A stretch of 25,176 bases of DNA from Candidatus Jidaibacter sp. (GTDB lineage Bacteria > Pseudomonadota > Alphaproteobacteria > Rickettsiales > Midichloriaceae). The DNA is taken from the NCBI GenBank assembly GCA_021298045.1, contig JAJTHY010000024.1, forward strand, positions 1 through 25,176. Reading direction: 5' to 3'. Within the stretch, counting starts at the first letter, position 1, and the number at the start of each line of letters is the position of its first letter. Positions 1 through 6,853 of this stretch are shown in pieces. Both the position numbers and the translations under genes were made by a program. The notes under the pieces were generated by a model. The model was not told the origin of the DNA. It saw nothing but the letters and a program-made list of their open reading frames with translations, and ran no database searches.

Positions 1-910
1 AGAGACCAAAAAACAACTCGCATCCAGTGGCTTTACCTTTAGCATCATACCTTTTTACAATTATAACATCCATATGTGATGCTCTATGAACAACCGATCG
101 AAGATCCCATTTCCGGATCACCACCATTTCGCTTCCTCTAAGCTCAGTTTCGTAAGGAACCCTTTTTATTTCGTATATTTTAGAACGCAGCAAACCTTTC
201 TTGCTAGAGTCTTTTATTGTAATTGTCTCTCCATTAAAATCACAACTTGCCTGACCAAGGAAGACGAAGTTATTATCAGACAACCACTGCAAAAATGCCA
301 CCACTTCACTTTCGGAATCTTTTCCGACTACTTTTAAATGATTCGATAGCTCTTGCGAAACATTTACAATTGAAGACTTCATACTTAGCCAATCTTCAAC
401 TGAGTAATTTATGCATTCCAAAATCTCTTTTAATTTTAGCACGACGTTGTCCAAGTACTCTTCGTGATAGCGATTATGTATATGTATTTGAATAACATAT
501 TCTTTTTGCCCTTCAGGGGCGAAAGTTAGAAAGCTACCTTTGTTATCCCGCTCAACACACAACATGCAATGGCTCACTAAATTTATATCAATTTGTCGTG
601 ATTTCAGCTCGTTGATTATTGAATCTATCAAGAATGGAATATCAACGTTGACTATTTGCAACACTGCATAGTCTGGTTGAGCTCGGTCGATAAAATAATC
701 GACTTTAGATTCGGTTGTGATTTTGGATTTTAAGATCTCAAAAGTGTTGTTCGCGGATTCAAACAAGTGTTTAGAATCAAAATCTTTTAAATCTACTTCT
801 GTGTTATCGCTGTACAGCTCTATAAGAAAATCTGATAAAAGTTTATTTTTTGTGAATTTAGTAATACTTTCTAGTTTATTTTTCAGAACTTCACTAATGT
901 TACTATTCAT
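1..910 (-). CDS. NAD-specific glutamate dehydrogenase (large type), N-terminal part, cut by the window edge
   Basis: Translating the minus strand from the ATG at 910 gives an open frame of 303 codons to base 1 with no stop. The product starts MNSNISEVLKNKLES. It contains landmarks of the ~1600-residue bacterial NAD-glutamate dehydrogenases: VDIPFLIDSIINEL near residue 90, VAFLQWLSDNNFVFLGQ near residue 205, and RYDAKGKATGCELFFGL at the edge, which matches the family's conserved RFD..G...G..RFVGLF stretch. The family converts glutamate to 2-oxoglutarate with NAD+, feeding amino acid carbon into the TCA cycle, a typical energy route in Rickettsiales. The catalytic domain lies outside the window. 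The start is supported by an AGGTGG ribosome binding site six bases upstream. It is the last gene of a co-directional flbD-lptG-gdh run but has its own candidate promoter. This N-terminal part is regulatory in the family, with ACT-like folds. Confidence 0.88.
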   Translation of the reverse strand, partial: MNSNISEVLKNKLESITKFTKNKLLSDFLIELYSDNTEVDLKDFDSKHLFESANNTFEILKSKITTESKVDYFIDRAQPDYAVLQIVNVDIPFLIDSIINELKSRQIDINLVSHCMLCVERDNKGSFLTFAPEGQKEYVIQIHIHNRYHEEYLDNVVLKLKEILECINYSVEDWLSMKSSIVNVSQELSNHLKVVGKDSESEVVAFLQWLSDNNFVFLGQASCDFNGETITIKDSSKKGLLRSKIYEIKRVPYETELRGSEMVVIRKWDLRSVVHRASHMDVIIVKRYDAKGKATGCELFFGL

Positions 911-939
911 TATCCACCTAATAAATTTTATTTACGCCA

Positions 940-966
940 ATTATAACAGCAACTTATTACTGCCAA
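940..966 (-). promoter_or_regulatory. Candidate promoter of the glutamate dehydrogenase gene
   Basis: On the minus strand TTGGCA (966-961) is followed by TATAAT (945-940), about 30 bases upstream of the ATG at 910. Both hexamers are near consensus, but the spacer is only 15 bases, shorter than the ideal 17. Confidence 0.35.
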
Positions 967-1006
967 TATCTTACTTAACAATCTTTTTAATTATATTTCA
1001 ATCATT

Positions 1007-2101
1007 TTAAGATTTAATCTCTTCGAAATGCAGGAGAAGCAAAACCGATATAACTAAAGATAGAAGTGTAGGAGAGATGGCACCCAACCATATTGGGATT
1101 TCACCAGAAGCTGCAAAAGCGAAAATTAAATCAGAAAAAAAATAAATGAAAAAGCCAATCATAAGTGGGGAAATAATCATGATATTCCCTTTAGATAAGC
1201 GTGATGGCATCATGAAAAAAGCAGCGCCAAGTAGTATCATAGCAACAAAAAAGATAGGAGAAATTAATAATCGATAAAAGTACAGCTTATGTTTTGCTGC
1301 AGATAGCCCGGAATTTTCCGCAATTGAAATAAAATTTGGTAACTTCCAAAATGATAGACTTTCAGGGGAAATTAAGCTTTCTTGTATTTGCTCAAAGGTT
1401 ATATTAGTACGAATTTCTACGTATCCAACATCTTCATTTAAAAAATCTTCTGAGGTCTGCCTAGCATTATATACTTGCCATATACCATCAGAAAACTTTG
1501 CAATATCTGCATCTAGCCGCTTAATAAAATTTTTGTTACTATCCAAAAAATAAAAAGTTACTTCATGCAACTGCCTCTGCTCCTTTCCAATTCTAAGAGC
1601 ATGAATTATGCTTTCCTCACCATTATCATTGCTCTGCTTTACCCATAACCCTGTTTTTGAAACAGCTAGCAAACTTGGGTTACCTTTCAAATAACTAGCC
1701 TCATTCTTCATATATTTAGCAGTTAGTATAGAGGTTGCGGGATTAACTGCGGAAACATATGCAACTCCCACCACTAAAGTACAAAGAACAACCGAAATTA
1801 AATATTGATACACCGAGAGACCACTGGCTTTTAATATAACCAACTCGCTGCTTTTAGATAACCTTATATAAGTAAGCATTGATGCAATCAAAATTAAAAA
1901 GCCAAAAACTTTTTGTAAATGCATTGGGTTTTTTTGTAATGACATAATAAAGACTTTATCCATAGGGACATTTTTGGATGTCGTTATCCTTGTGAGCTCG
2001 ATAAAGTCAAAGATGAACAAGACCACAGCAACTGTAACTACTGTCATCAAAAGGTAAAATAAATACTGCTTGATCAGGTACTTATTTATAACAGAAATCA
2101 T
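1007..2101 (-). CDS. lptG: LptG, LPS export system permease
   Basis: A 364-residue protein of the YjgP/YjgQ permease family, the normal length for LptG. With LptF and the ATPase LptB it pulls lipopolysaccharide out of the inner membrane and pushes it along the LptC-LptA bridge to the outer membrane. Three N-terminal membrane helices (about residues 12-32, 60-80 and 100-120), a periplasmic beta-jellyroll domain and three C-terminal helices (about 268-358) can be seen. The LptG signature GLWVKQ near residue 150 and the motif SPESLSFWKLPNFI near residue 250, just before the second membrane block, point to LptG rather than LptF. The ATG is 8 bases after the flbD stop, so the two are probably co-transcribed. 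No lptF is adjacent, although the pair is often together in alphaproteobacteria. Confidence 0.85.
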   Translation of the reverse strand: MISVINKYLIKQYLFYLLMTVVTVAVVLFIFDFIELTRITTSKNVPMDKVFIMSLQKNPMHLQKVFGFLILIASMLTYIRLSKSSELVILKASGLSVYQYLISVVLCTLVVGVAYVSAVNPATSILTAKYMKNEASYLKGNPSLLAVSKTGLWVKQSNDNGEESIIHALRIGKEQRQLHEVTFYFLDSNKNFIKRLDADIAKFSDGIWQVYNARQTSEDFLNEDVGYVEIRTNITFEQIQESLISPESLSFWKLPNFISIAENSGLSAAKHKLYFYRLLISPIFFVAMILLGAAFFMMPSRLSKGNIMIISPLMIGFFIYFFSDLIFAFAASGEIPIWLGAISPTLLSLVISVLLLLHFEEIKS

Positions 2102-2109
2102 GCTTTGAT

Positions 2110-3381
2110 CTATCCCAACTTATACTGCTTAAGCTTTGCTCTTAATGTTCTAACAGAGATACCAAGAACCATAGATGCTTTTAACTCATCTCCTGTACAG
2201 TTGTCAATGGTGTTTGCTATTGCTTCTCGCTCTATTTGCTCCAATGTTCTATGGGTATTTGCCTTACTAAGCCTACTTTCCCCAATTAAAATAATGTCAT
2301 TAGCACTAATTTCTTCCGAATTAGATAAGAGTAAAGCTCTGTGAATACAATTTTCAATCTCCCTAACATTACCTGGCCAGTTGTAATCCATCAACTTTTG
2401 CATCGCCTCTTCGGATATTGATTTTTTTGGTATAGCATTTAACTTTGCGTATTTATCAACAAAATAATTGGAAAGTTGCTCGATATCATCCTTGCGCTCT
2501 CTAAGAGGCGGTAATTCTATGTTTATTACATTTAAACGATAGAAGAGATCTTCCCTAAAATTACCATCTTTAACATAAGAAATCAAATCACGGTTGCTTG
2601 TGGCGATTAAGCGGCACTCAAGCTTTATTGGATTATTAGAACCAATTCTGACCACTTCTTTTTCCTGGATGACTCTAAGCAATTTGGCTTGTAGCTTTAA
2701 GTCCATCTCACTTATTTCATCAAGCAATATAGTTGATCCATTTGCCGCTTCAAACTTCCCTATGCGTCTTTCTGCCGCCCCAGTGAAGGATCCTTTCTCA
2801 TGGCCAAATAATTCAGATTCCAAAAGGTTTTCTGGTATGGCTGCGCAATTGACAGCGATTAGGTCGCAAGAAGCTCGCTTGCTTTTCATGTGGATATATT
2901 TGGCGATTACTTCTTTACCAGTACCAGATTCCCCAGTGATTAATATAGAAGCTTCCGAGTTTGCGATTTGATCTGCAATTGCTATAACTTTTTTCATAGC
3001 TGCTGAAGTAGCTATTAAAGTACCACTTTCGTCTGAAGCACAAATACTTGCAAAAATGGCAGCAATTAACTCTTCTTGCGGAGGCAGCGGTAGATATTCC
3101 TTAGCGCCCGCCTTAATCGCCCTTACCGCAGCATCTGCATCATTTTTAATTCCACAGGCTATAACTGGTATGTTTATGCGTTCATTTACTAATCCAGACA
3201 CTAGTTTTTGGATATCCTGATTTACGTCTATGAACACTATATCTATTTGTTTACTTCCTCTGGTCGCTTTTAACCCAGATTCAATATCCGCAACATGTAA
3301 AACCTTGGCTCCGGAATTATTTGCGATTCTGCTTGCTGCTACCAATTGTCCGCCAAGGTCTCCAATTATTAATAACCTCAT
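2110..3381 (-). CDS. flbD: FlbD, sigma-54-dependent flagellar gene regulator
   Basis: A 423-residue enhancer-binding protein. The first 115 residues match Caulobacter-type FlbD (start MRLLIIGDLGGQLVAA, then IKAGAKEYLPLPPQEELIAAI). It is a degenerate receiver: it keeps Asp52 but lacks the usual pair of acidic residues near the N-terminus, and has LPLP where a normal receiver has Lys-Pro. The AAA+ domain has Walker A GESGTGKE (150-157), the sigma-54 contact loop GSFTGA (197-202, Ser for the usual first Ala) and Walker B ILLDE (218-222). The C-terminus (about 376-423) is a Fis-type helix-turn-helix. In Caulobacter FlbD activates late flagellar genes and represses early ones, and is controlled by FliX rather than by a kinase; no fliX is in this window. 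Its presence implies flagellar genes and rpoN elsewhere. It is followed by lptG after 8 bases. Identity is very clear; the target genes are inferred. Confidence 0.92.
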   Translation of the reverse strand: MRLLIIGDLGGQLVAASRIANNSGAKVLHVADIESGLKATRGSKQIDIVFIDVNQDIQKLVSGLVNERINIPVIACGIKNDADAAVRAIKAGAKEYLPLPPQEELIAAIFASICASDESGTLIATSAAMKKVIAIADQIANSEASILITGESGTGKEVIAKYIHMKSKRASCDLIAVNCAAIPENLLESELFGHEKGSFTGAAERRIGKFEAANGSTILLDEISEMDLKLQAKLLRVIQEKEVVRIGSNNPIKLECRLIATSNRDLISYVKDGNFREDLFYRLNVINIELPPLRERKDDIEQLSNYFVDKYAKLNAIPKKSISEEAMQKLMDYNWPGNVREIENCIHRALLLSNSEEISANDIILIGESRLSKANTHRTLEQIEREAIANTIDNCTGDELKASMVLGISVRTLRAKLKQYKLG

Positions 3382-3404
3382 TATCTAAACTAACCTGCAT
3401 TACT

Positions 3405-3424
3405 ATCTCAATTTATTTTGAGAT
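3405..3424. promoter_or_regulatory. Perfect 7-bp inverted repeat in the flbD leader
   Basis: ATCTCAA (3405-3411) and TTGAGAT (3418-3424) are perfect inverted copies around a 6-base loop, 24 bases upstream of the flbD ATG and downstream of its candidate promoter. It could be an operator or a leader hairpin. No U-tract follows, so it is not a classic terminator. Confidence 0.3.
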
Positions 3425-3440
3425 TTGGTATATGGTATAA

Positions 3441-3468
3441 AATATAAATCTTTTCCCATATCTATCAA
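3441..3468 (-). promoter_or_regulatory. Candidate sigma-70-type promoter of flbD-lptG
   Basis: On the minus strand TTGATA (3468-3463), a 16-base spacer and TATATT (3446-3441), about 60 bases upstream of the flbD start. The fit to consensus is fair; the site is not tested. Confidence 0.35.
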
Positions 3469-3483
3469 TTCATTTTATACGCC

Positions 3484-4532
3484 TTTAGCCATATAATACA
3501 TTATGGTTTGATTATTTGCCGAGCAGCCTGTTAATTAATTTTATCATAATATCCTTATTGCTCGGATTACTCTCAGCAACCAATAGTGCAATCGTAGTTA
3601 AAGTGTTTGGGTTTATGTCTGAAGTTTTAATTTGCGTTTTTTTAAGAAAATATATAAACAACAAACAAGCAATGCGTTTGTTGCCGTCCACAAAAGGATG
3701 GTCTTTGATGATATAATACAACGTGTAAGCCGCTCTTTCGGAATTTGTTTTATACAGTGGTATTGAATCAAAAGTCTGCGATATATTTGATAAAATAGAC
3801 TTAAACATACCATCACGTTCTATGCCAAAAAGCTTAGAAGCTTCTCCCTTTTTAATCAATTCATCTTTAAAAGATTTTACTAAGCTTGATGCTTCTAAGT
3901 AATCCCAATCTGATAATGGTGTACTATTTTCTACCTCTAATTCATTTAACCTATCTTCGTCATATTCAAGCAAAATAGCCCAAGTTTTTGCGTATTCCTG
4001 AATCATCTCAATAATGCCACGCCCCATATCATTCACTAGTTCTTGATTGAGGAGAGCACTGGACATAATGTCTATAGCAGCAATTATTTCTTGCGCTTTG
4101 CTCTGAGTGAGCTTTTTATTGTTGATTGAATATCCTTTGGTTAAGTACTCATTTAGCACATTAGAAGCCCATTTTCTAAACCTTATACCTTGCTTAGAGT
4201 TTACCCGATATCCTACTGATAGAATGGCATCTAGATTAAAATACTCTACTTGGTAAGATTTACCATCACTTGCAGTTGTTGCAAAAAATGCAACAACTGA
4301 ATTACGCTCCAATTCCTCTTGTTCAAAAATACGTTTAAGATGTTTTGATATAACTGATTTATCTCGACCAAATAATTGAGCTATTTGATTTAATGATAAC
4401 CATAGCGTCTCTTGCTTCAACCGCACGTCAACAACGATCTCCCCATCTTCAGATTGGTAAATATATAATTCATTTTCTTCTGTAGTCATAATATAACCTT
4501 TTTACATAATGCTCAATTTTTAGCCATATAAT
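3484..4532. mobile_element. RhuM-Fic gene segment flanked by a 14-bp direct repeat at the 3' end of gltX
   Basis: TTTAGCCATATAAT occurs at 3484-3497 and again at 4519-4532. The two copies enclose the whole RhuM-Fic gene. The right copy contains the gltX stop codon and the codons before it. This is what insertion of a ~1035-bp cassette at the end of gltX with duplication of the site would leave. No transposase or integrase is present, so it is either a passive cassette or a recombination product. The repeat is seen directly; the insertion is inferred. Confidence 0.45.
3512..4489 (-). CDS. RhuM-type virulence protein fused to a Fic/Doc domain
   Basis: A 325-residue protein. Residues 1 to about 120 match the RhuM family (LWLSLNQIAQLFGRDKSVIS near residue 30, then YRVNSKQGIRFRKWASNVL near residue 94), which resembles a DNA-binding phage antirepressor-type module. 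The C-terminal half carries the Fic/Doc motif HPFVDGNKR at residues 264-272. The ending GNKR, rather than GNGR, is like Doc, which phosphorylates targets, more than like AMPylating Fic enzymes. The activity is therefore phosphate or nucleotide transfer, with substrate unknown. Such fusions occur in many bacteria near mobile DNA and are sometimes classed with toxin-antitoxin genes; no antitoxin gene is next to it. The start has an AAAGGT ribosome binding site six bases upstream. The gene lies between flbD and gltX and is flanked by a 14-bp direct repeat, which suggests acquisition. Confidence 0.85.
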   Translation of the reverse strand: MTTEENELYIYQSEDGEIVVDVRLKQETLWLSLNQIAQLFGRDKSVISKHLKRIFEQEELERNSVVAFFATTASDGKSYQVEYFNLDAILSVGYRVNSKQGIRFRKWASNVLNEYLTKGYSINNKKLTQSKAQEIIAAIDIMSSALLNQELVNDMGRGIIEMIQEYAKTWAILLEYDEDRLNELEVENSTPLSDWDYLEASSLVKSFKDELIKKGEASKLFGIERDGMFKSILSNISQTFDSIPLYKTNSERAAYTLYYIIKDHPFVDGNKRIACLLFIYFLKKTQIKTSDINPNTLTTIALLVAESNPSNKDIMIKLINRLLGK

Positions 4533-5899
4533 TTCACCTCTAAAATTCTGTTCAAGCATTCATCTTTACCTAGCACCTCCATCACCTCAAAAATACCCGG
4601 AGCGGCAAAAGTCCCCAGCAGCAATGCCCTAAGCGACTGCATAATAAAAGGGAACTTCACTCCTTTATTTTGAGCAAACTTTTCAAACAACTGGTGCAAA
4701 TTATCTTTATCAAATGCCTCTGCATCATGTATTGCAGCTTTTATTTCCGCAATAAATGCATCATCTATTTTAGACAAAATATCTTTTGATTTCTCATCCA
4801 ATTCAGCCTTTTTAGATATGTATATCCTAGCATTTTCCGCAAGCTCCACTAATGTGCAGGATCTCTGCTTAAGCCCATCCATACCCTTTTTAATCATAGC
4901 CAAAATATTCATAGGCAAATTAGAATCTAAAAATGTCTTTAGCTTTTCAAATAAAGCGTGGTTATCCATAGCTCTCATATAGTGCGCATTGATGAAGTTC
5001 AATTTATCCATATCAAAACGCGCCGGTGATTTGCCAATTGAATCTAAATTAAATAGCCTGATAGCTTCGCCCATATTAAAAATTTCTTGATCCCCATAAC
5101 TCCAACCAAGCTTGAGCAAATGGTTAACAACTGCTTCGGGCAAATATCCCAATTTCTCATACGTATCAACACCAAGCGCTCCCTCACGCTTAGAAAGTTT
5201 TCTGCCATGCTTGTCATGAATAAGCGGGATATGTGCAAATTCCGGAACCTGCCACCCCATGGCCAGGTATATCTGCTTTTGCCTAAAGGCATTAGTCAAG
5301 TGATCATCACCTCTAATTATATGTGTTACCTTCATGTCGTAGTCATCCACAACTACCGCAAGCATATAAGTTGGAGTACCGTCAGATCTAAGCAGGATCA
5401 TATCGTCAAGCTCACTATTGCTAACGGTAATTTCTCCTTGGATTAAATCTTTTACCGCCGTACTACCACCTTTCTCCACTTTCAGCCTCACCACAGGTTT
5501 AACACCATTTGGTGCATCATCAGCACTTTTATCCCGCCATGGACTTACAAATTTTTCATGTGGAAATTTTTGCCTAAACTCTTCAATCTCCTCAGCGCTG
5601 GAGTAACAATAATAAGCCTTGCCACGGTGCACAAGCTCTTCCGCTACTTCCGTGTGCCTTGGGGTGCGGCGCAGCTGGAAGATTAGATCTCCATCCCAAT
5701 TAAGGCCCAGCCACTTTAGGTTATTTACAATGGCTTCGGTATGCTCTGGCTTGGATCGATTTATGTCGGTGTCTTCTATTCTAAGCAAAAACTTTCCACC
5801 CATTTTGCGCGCAAACAGATAATTGAACAAAGCGGTGCGAGCACTACCAGTATGTAGAACTCCAGTTGGTGATGGGGCGAATCTAGTAACAACAGACAT
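4520..5899 (-). CDS. gltX: Glutamyl-tRNA synthetase
   Basis: A 459-residue class I aminoacyl-tRNA synthetase, normal length for a bacterial GltX. It loads glutamate on tRNA-Glu and, in organisms with GatCAB, often also on tRNA-Gln. The start MSVVTRFAPSPTGVLHTGSA holds the HIGH-type motif (HTGS, 16-19). IEDTD follows near residue 41 and the KMSKS loop is KLSKREG (234-240), a normal variant. The C-terminal helical anticodon-binding domain is complete. Many Rickettsiales carry two gltX copies, and this may be either one. No clear Shine-Dalgarno sequence precedes the ATG, but the N-terminal motif fixes the start. The stop codon lies inside a 14-bp sequence repeated on the far side of the RhuM-Fic gene. 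Confidence 0.95.
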   Translation of the reverse strand: MSVVTRFAPSPTGVLHTGSARTALFNYLFARKMGGKFLLRIEDTDINRSKPEHTEAIVNNLKWLGLNWDGDLIFQLRRTPRHTEVAEELVHRGKAYYCYSSAEEIEEFRQKFPHEKFVSPWRDKSADDAPNGVKPVVRLKVEKGGSTAVKDLIQGEITVSNSELDDMILLRSDGTPTYMLAVVVDDYDMKVTHIIRGDDHLTNAFRQKQIYLAMGWQVPEFAHIPLIHDKHGRKLSKREGALGVDTYEKLGYLPEAVVNHLLKLGWSYGDQEIFNMGEAIRLFNLDSIGKSPARFDMDKLNFINAHYMRAMDNHALFEKLKTFLDSNLPMNILAMIKKGMDGLKQRSCTLVELAENARIYISKKAELDEKSKDILSKIDDAFIAEIKAAIHDAEAFDKDNLHQLFEKFAQNKGVKFPFIMQSLRALLLGTFAAPGIFEVMEVLGKDECLNRILEVKLYG

Positions 5900-5919
5900 A
5901 GCGGCGAAATCTCAAATAT

Positions 5920-5937
5920 TAATGTACGCACATTAAA
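5920..5937. promoter_or_regulatory. Perfect 7-bp inverted repeat upstream of gltX
   Basis: TTAATGT (5920-5926) and ACATTAA (5931-5937) are perfect inverted copies with a 4-base spacer, 20 bases before the gltX ATG. The dyad geometry suits a dimeric repressor, but no regulator is known to me. Confidence 0.3.
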
Positions 5938-5970
5938 GCATATTTAGGGGTTTGTTGCTATTAAAATTGT

Positions 5971-6075
5971 GTAAACACGTCACCCGCGAAAGAGCTTTAG
6001 CGACGTGGCGATCTAGCCCTTCTTCCTTACTTTTCTGGATTGCTTTGTCGTTACACTCCTCGCAAAACGAGATTT
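5971..6075. repeat. Dispersed palindromic repeat, copy A (left of GIY-YIG gene)
   Basis: About 105 bases, starting GTAAACACGT, with the arms GCGACGTGGCGATCTAG and CTGGATTGCTTTGTCG around a pyrimidine-rich centre (CCCTTCTTCCTTAC). It is nearly identical to copy B at 6447-6553, in the same orientation, with only a handful of differences. Confidence 0.85.
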
Positions 6076-6162
6076 ACACTCTTCATTATATTTCAAATCA
6101 TTAATTGATTTTTACAGCTCTTTATACATTATTAGCGTTATATGTTATTTAATGACAAGAAA

Positions 6163-6450
6163 ATGAAGCAACCAGCTGTTTACATCGTAGCAAATAAAAG
6201 AAACGGAACTCTTTACACAGGTGTCACCTCAAATCTCATGGCTCGGGTTTATAAGCATAAAGAGGGTTTATTACATGGGTTTACAAAAAAATATGGTTGC
6301 AAAATTTTAGTATTTTATGAATTACATGAGACTATGGATTCAGCAATATCGAGAGAAAAGCAAATCAAAGCTGGATCAAGAAGAGGAAAACTTGATTTGA
6401 TAGAAGGTGTTAATCCAAACTGGCAAGATTTATACGAAGATGTGTGGTAA
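6163..6450 (+). CDS. Small GIY-YIG nuclease domain protein
   Basis: A 95-residue single-domain GIY-YIG endonuclease of the small stand-alone (UvrC N-terminus-like, YhbQ-type) group. The two signature strands are AVYIV and LYTGVTS, followed by the catalytic-type Arg in MARVYKHK, the motif REKQIKAGSRRGKLDLI and the closing NPNWQDLY. Such domains cut DNA with one metal ion; the role of this small group is not settled. I start at the ATG at 6163 because homologues usually begin directly with MK...YIV; an in-frame ATG at 6142 would add seven residues, and neither has a good ribosome binding site. The stop codon TAA (6448-6450) lies inside the first bases of repeat copy B, and copy A ends about 90 bases before the gene. 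The gene is thus framed by direct copies of a palindromic repeat and may be part of a mobile unit. Confidence 0.85.
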   Translation: MKQPAVYIVANKRNGTLYTGVTSNLMARVYKHKEGLLHGFTKKYGCKILVFYELHETMDSAISREKQIKAGSRRGKLDLIEGVNPNWQDLYEDVW

Positions 6451-6553
6451 ACACGTTGCCCGCGAAAGAGCTTTAGCGACGTGGCGATCTAGCCCTTCTT
6501 CCTTACTCTTCTGGATTGCTTTGTCGTTACACTCCTCGCAAAGACGAGATTTT
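6447..6553. repeat. Dispersed palindromic repeat, copy B (overlaps the GIY-YIG stop codon)
   Basis: Begins GTAAACACGT, whose TAA is the stop codon of the GIY-YIG gene, and continues as in copy A through to GACGAGATTT. It lies 476 bases from copy A in direct orientation. Confidence 0.85.
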
Positions 6554-6572
6554 ATAGCGCTTTATCCATAAC

Positions 6573-6665
6573 GTCATCGCGAGGAGCGCATTTGCGACGT
6601 GGCGATCTAGCCCTTCTTCCTTACTTTTCTGGATTGCTTTGTCGTTACACTCCTCGCAAAGACGG
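6573..6665. repeat. Dispersed palindromic repeat, copy C
   Basis: Starts GTCATCGCGAGGAGCGCATT and shares the centre and right arm of copies A and B (CTAGCCCTTCTTCCTTAC, then CTGGATTGCTTTGTCG). The two ends, GTCATCGCGAGGAG and CTCCTCGCAAAGAC, are inverted copies of each other, so the unit is an imperfect ~93-bp palindrome. It follows copy B by only 19 bases. Confidence 0.85.
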
Positions 6666-6793
6666 AGAGATAAAGGCCCACGCCTCGCCAATGCACCCAT
6701 TGTAAAATAAGTCATTTTTTCATAAAAAGTTAATAAATAACCCTCTGGTTACGTTGCTTTATCTATTTTGCATCCACTTTTAATATAAAATAG

Positions 6794-6822
6794 TTGCAAG
6801 GTGTTGATTTTTATAATATAAT
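6794..6822 (+). promoter_or_regulatory. Strong sigma-70-type promoter of the 752-residue orphan
   Basis: TTGCAA (6794-6799), exactly 17 bases, then TATAAT (6817-6822), within a very AT-rich stretch. The expected RNA start is near 6829, about 25 bases before the ATG, with AAAGGT (6841-6846) as ribosome binding site. Confidence 0.6.
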
Positions 6823-6853
6823 ATATACCATCAATATTTAAAAGGTAATATGT

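Noticed and set aside
717..1010. 97-residue plus-strand frame and smaller plus-strand frames at 86-495
   Set aside because: They lie opposite the glutamate dehydrogenase coding sequence, which has clear family motifs in the minus-strand frame. They show no ribosome binding site or motif.
5971..6665. CRISPR array, because of three similar repeats in 700 bases
   Set aside because: The units are ~100 bases and palindromic, and their starts are 476 and 126 bases apart with a gene in between. No constant spacer length and no cas gene.
6527..6715. 62-residue minus-strand reading frame
   Set aside because: It is read through repeat copies B and C and ends in low-value sequence; frames of this type appear wherever the repeat occurs.
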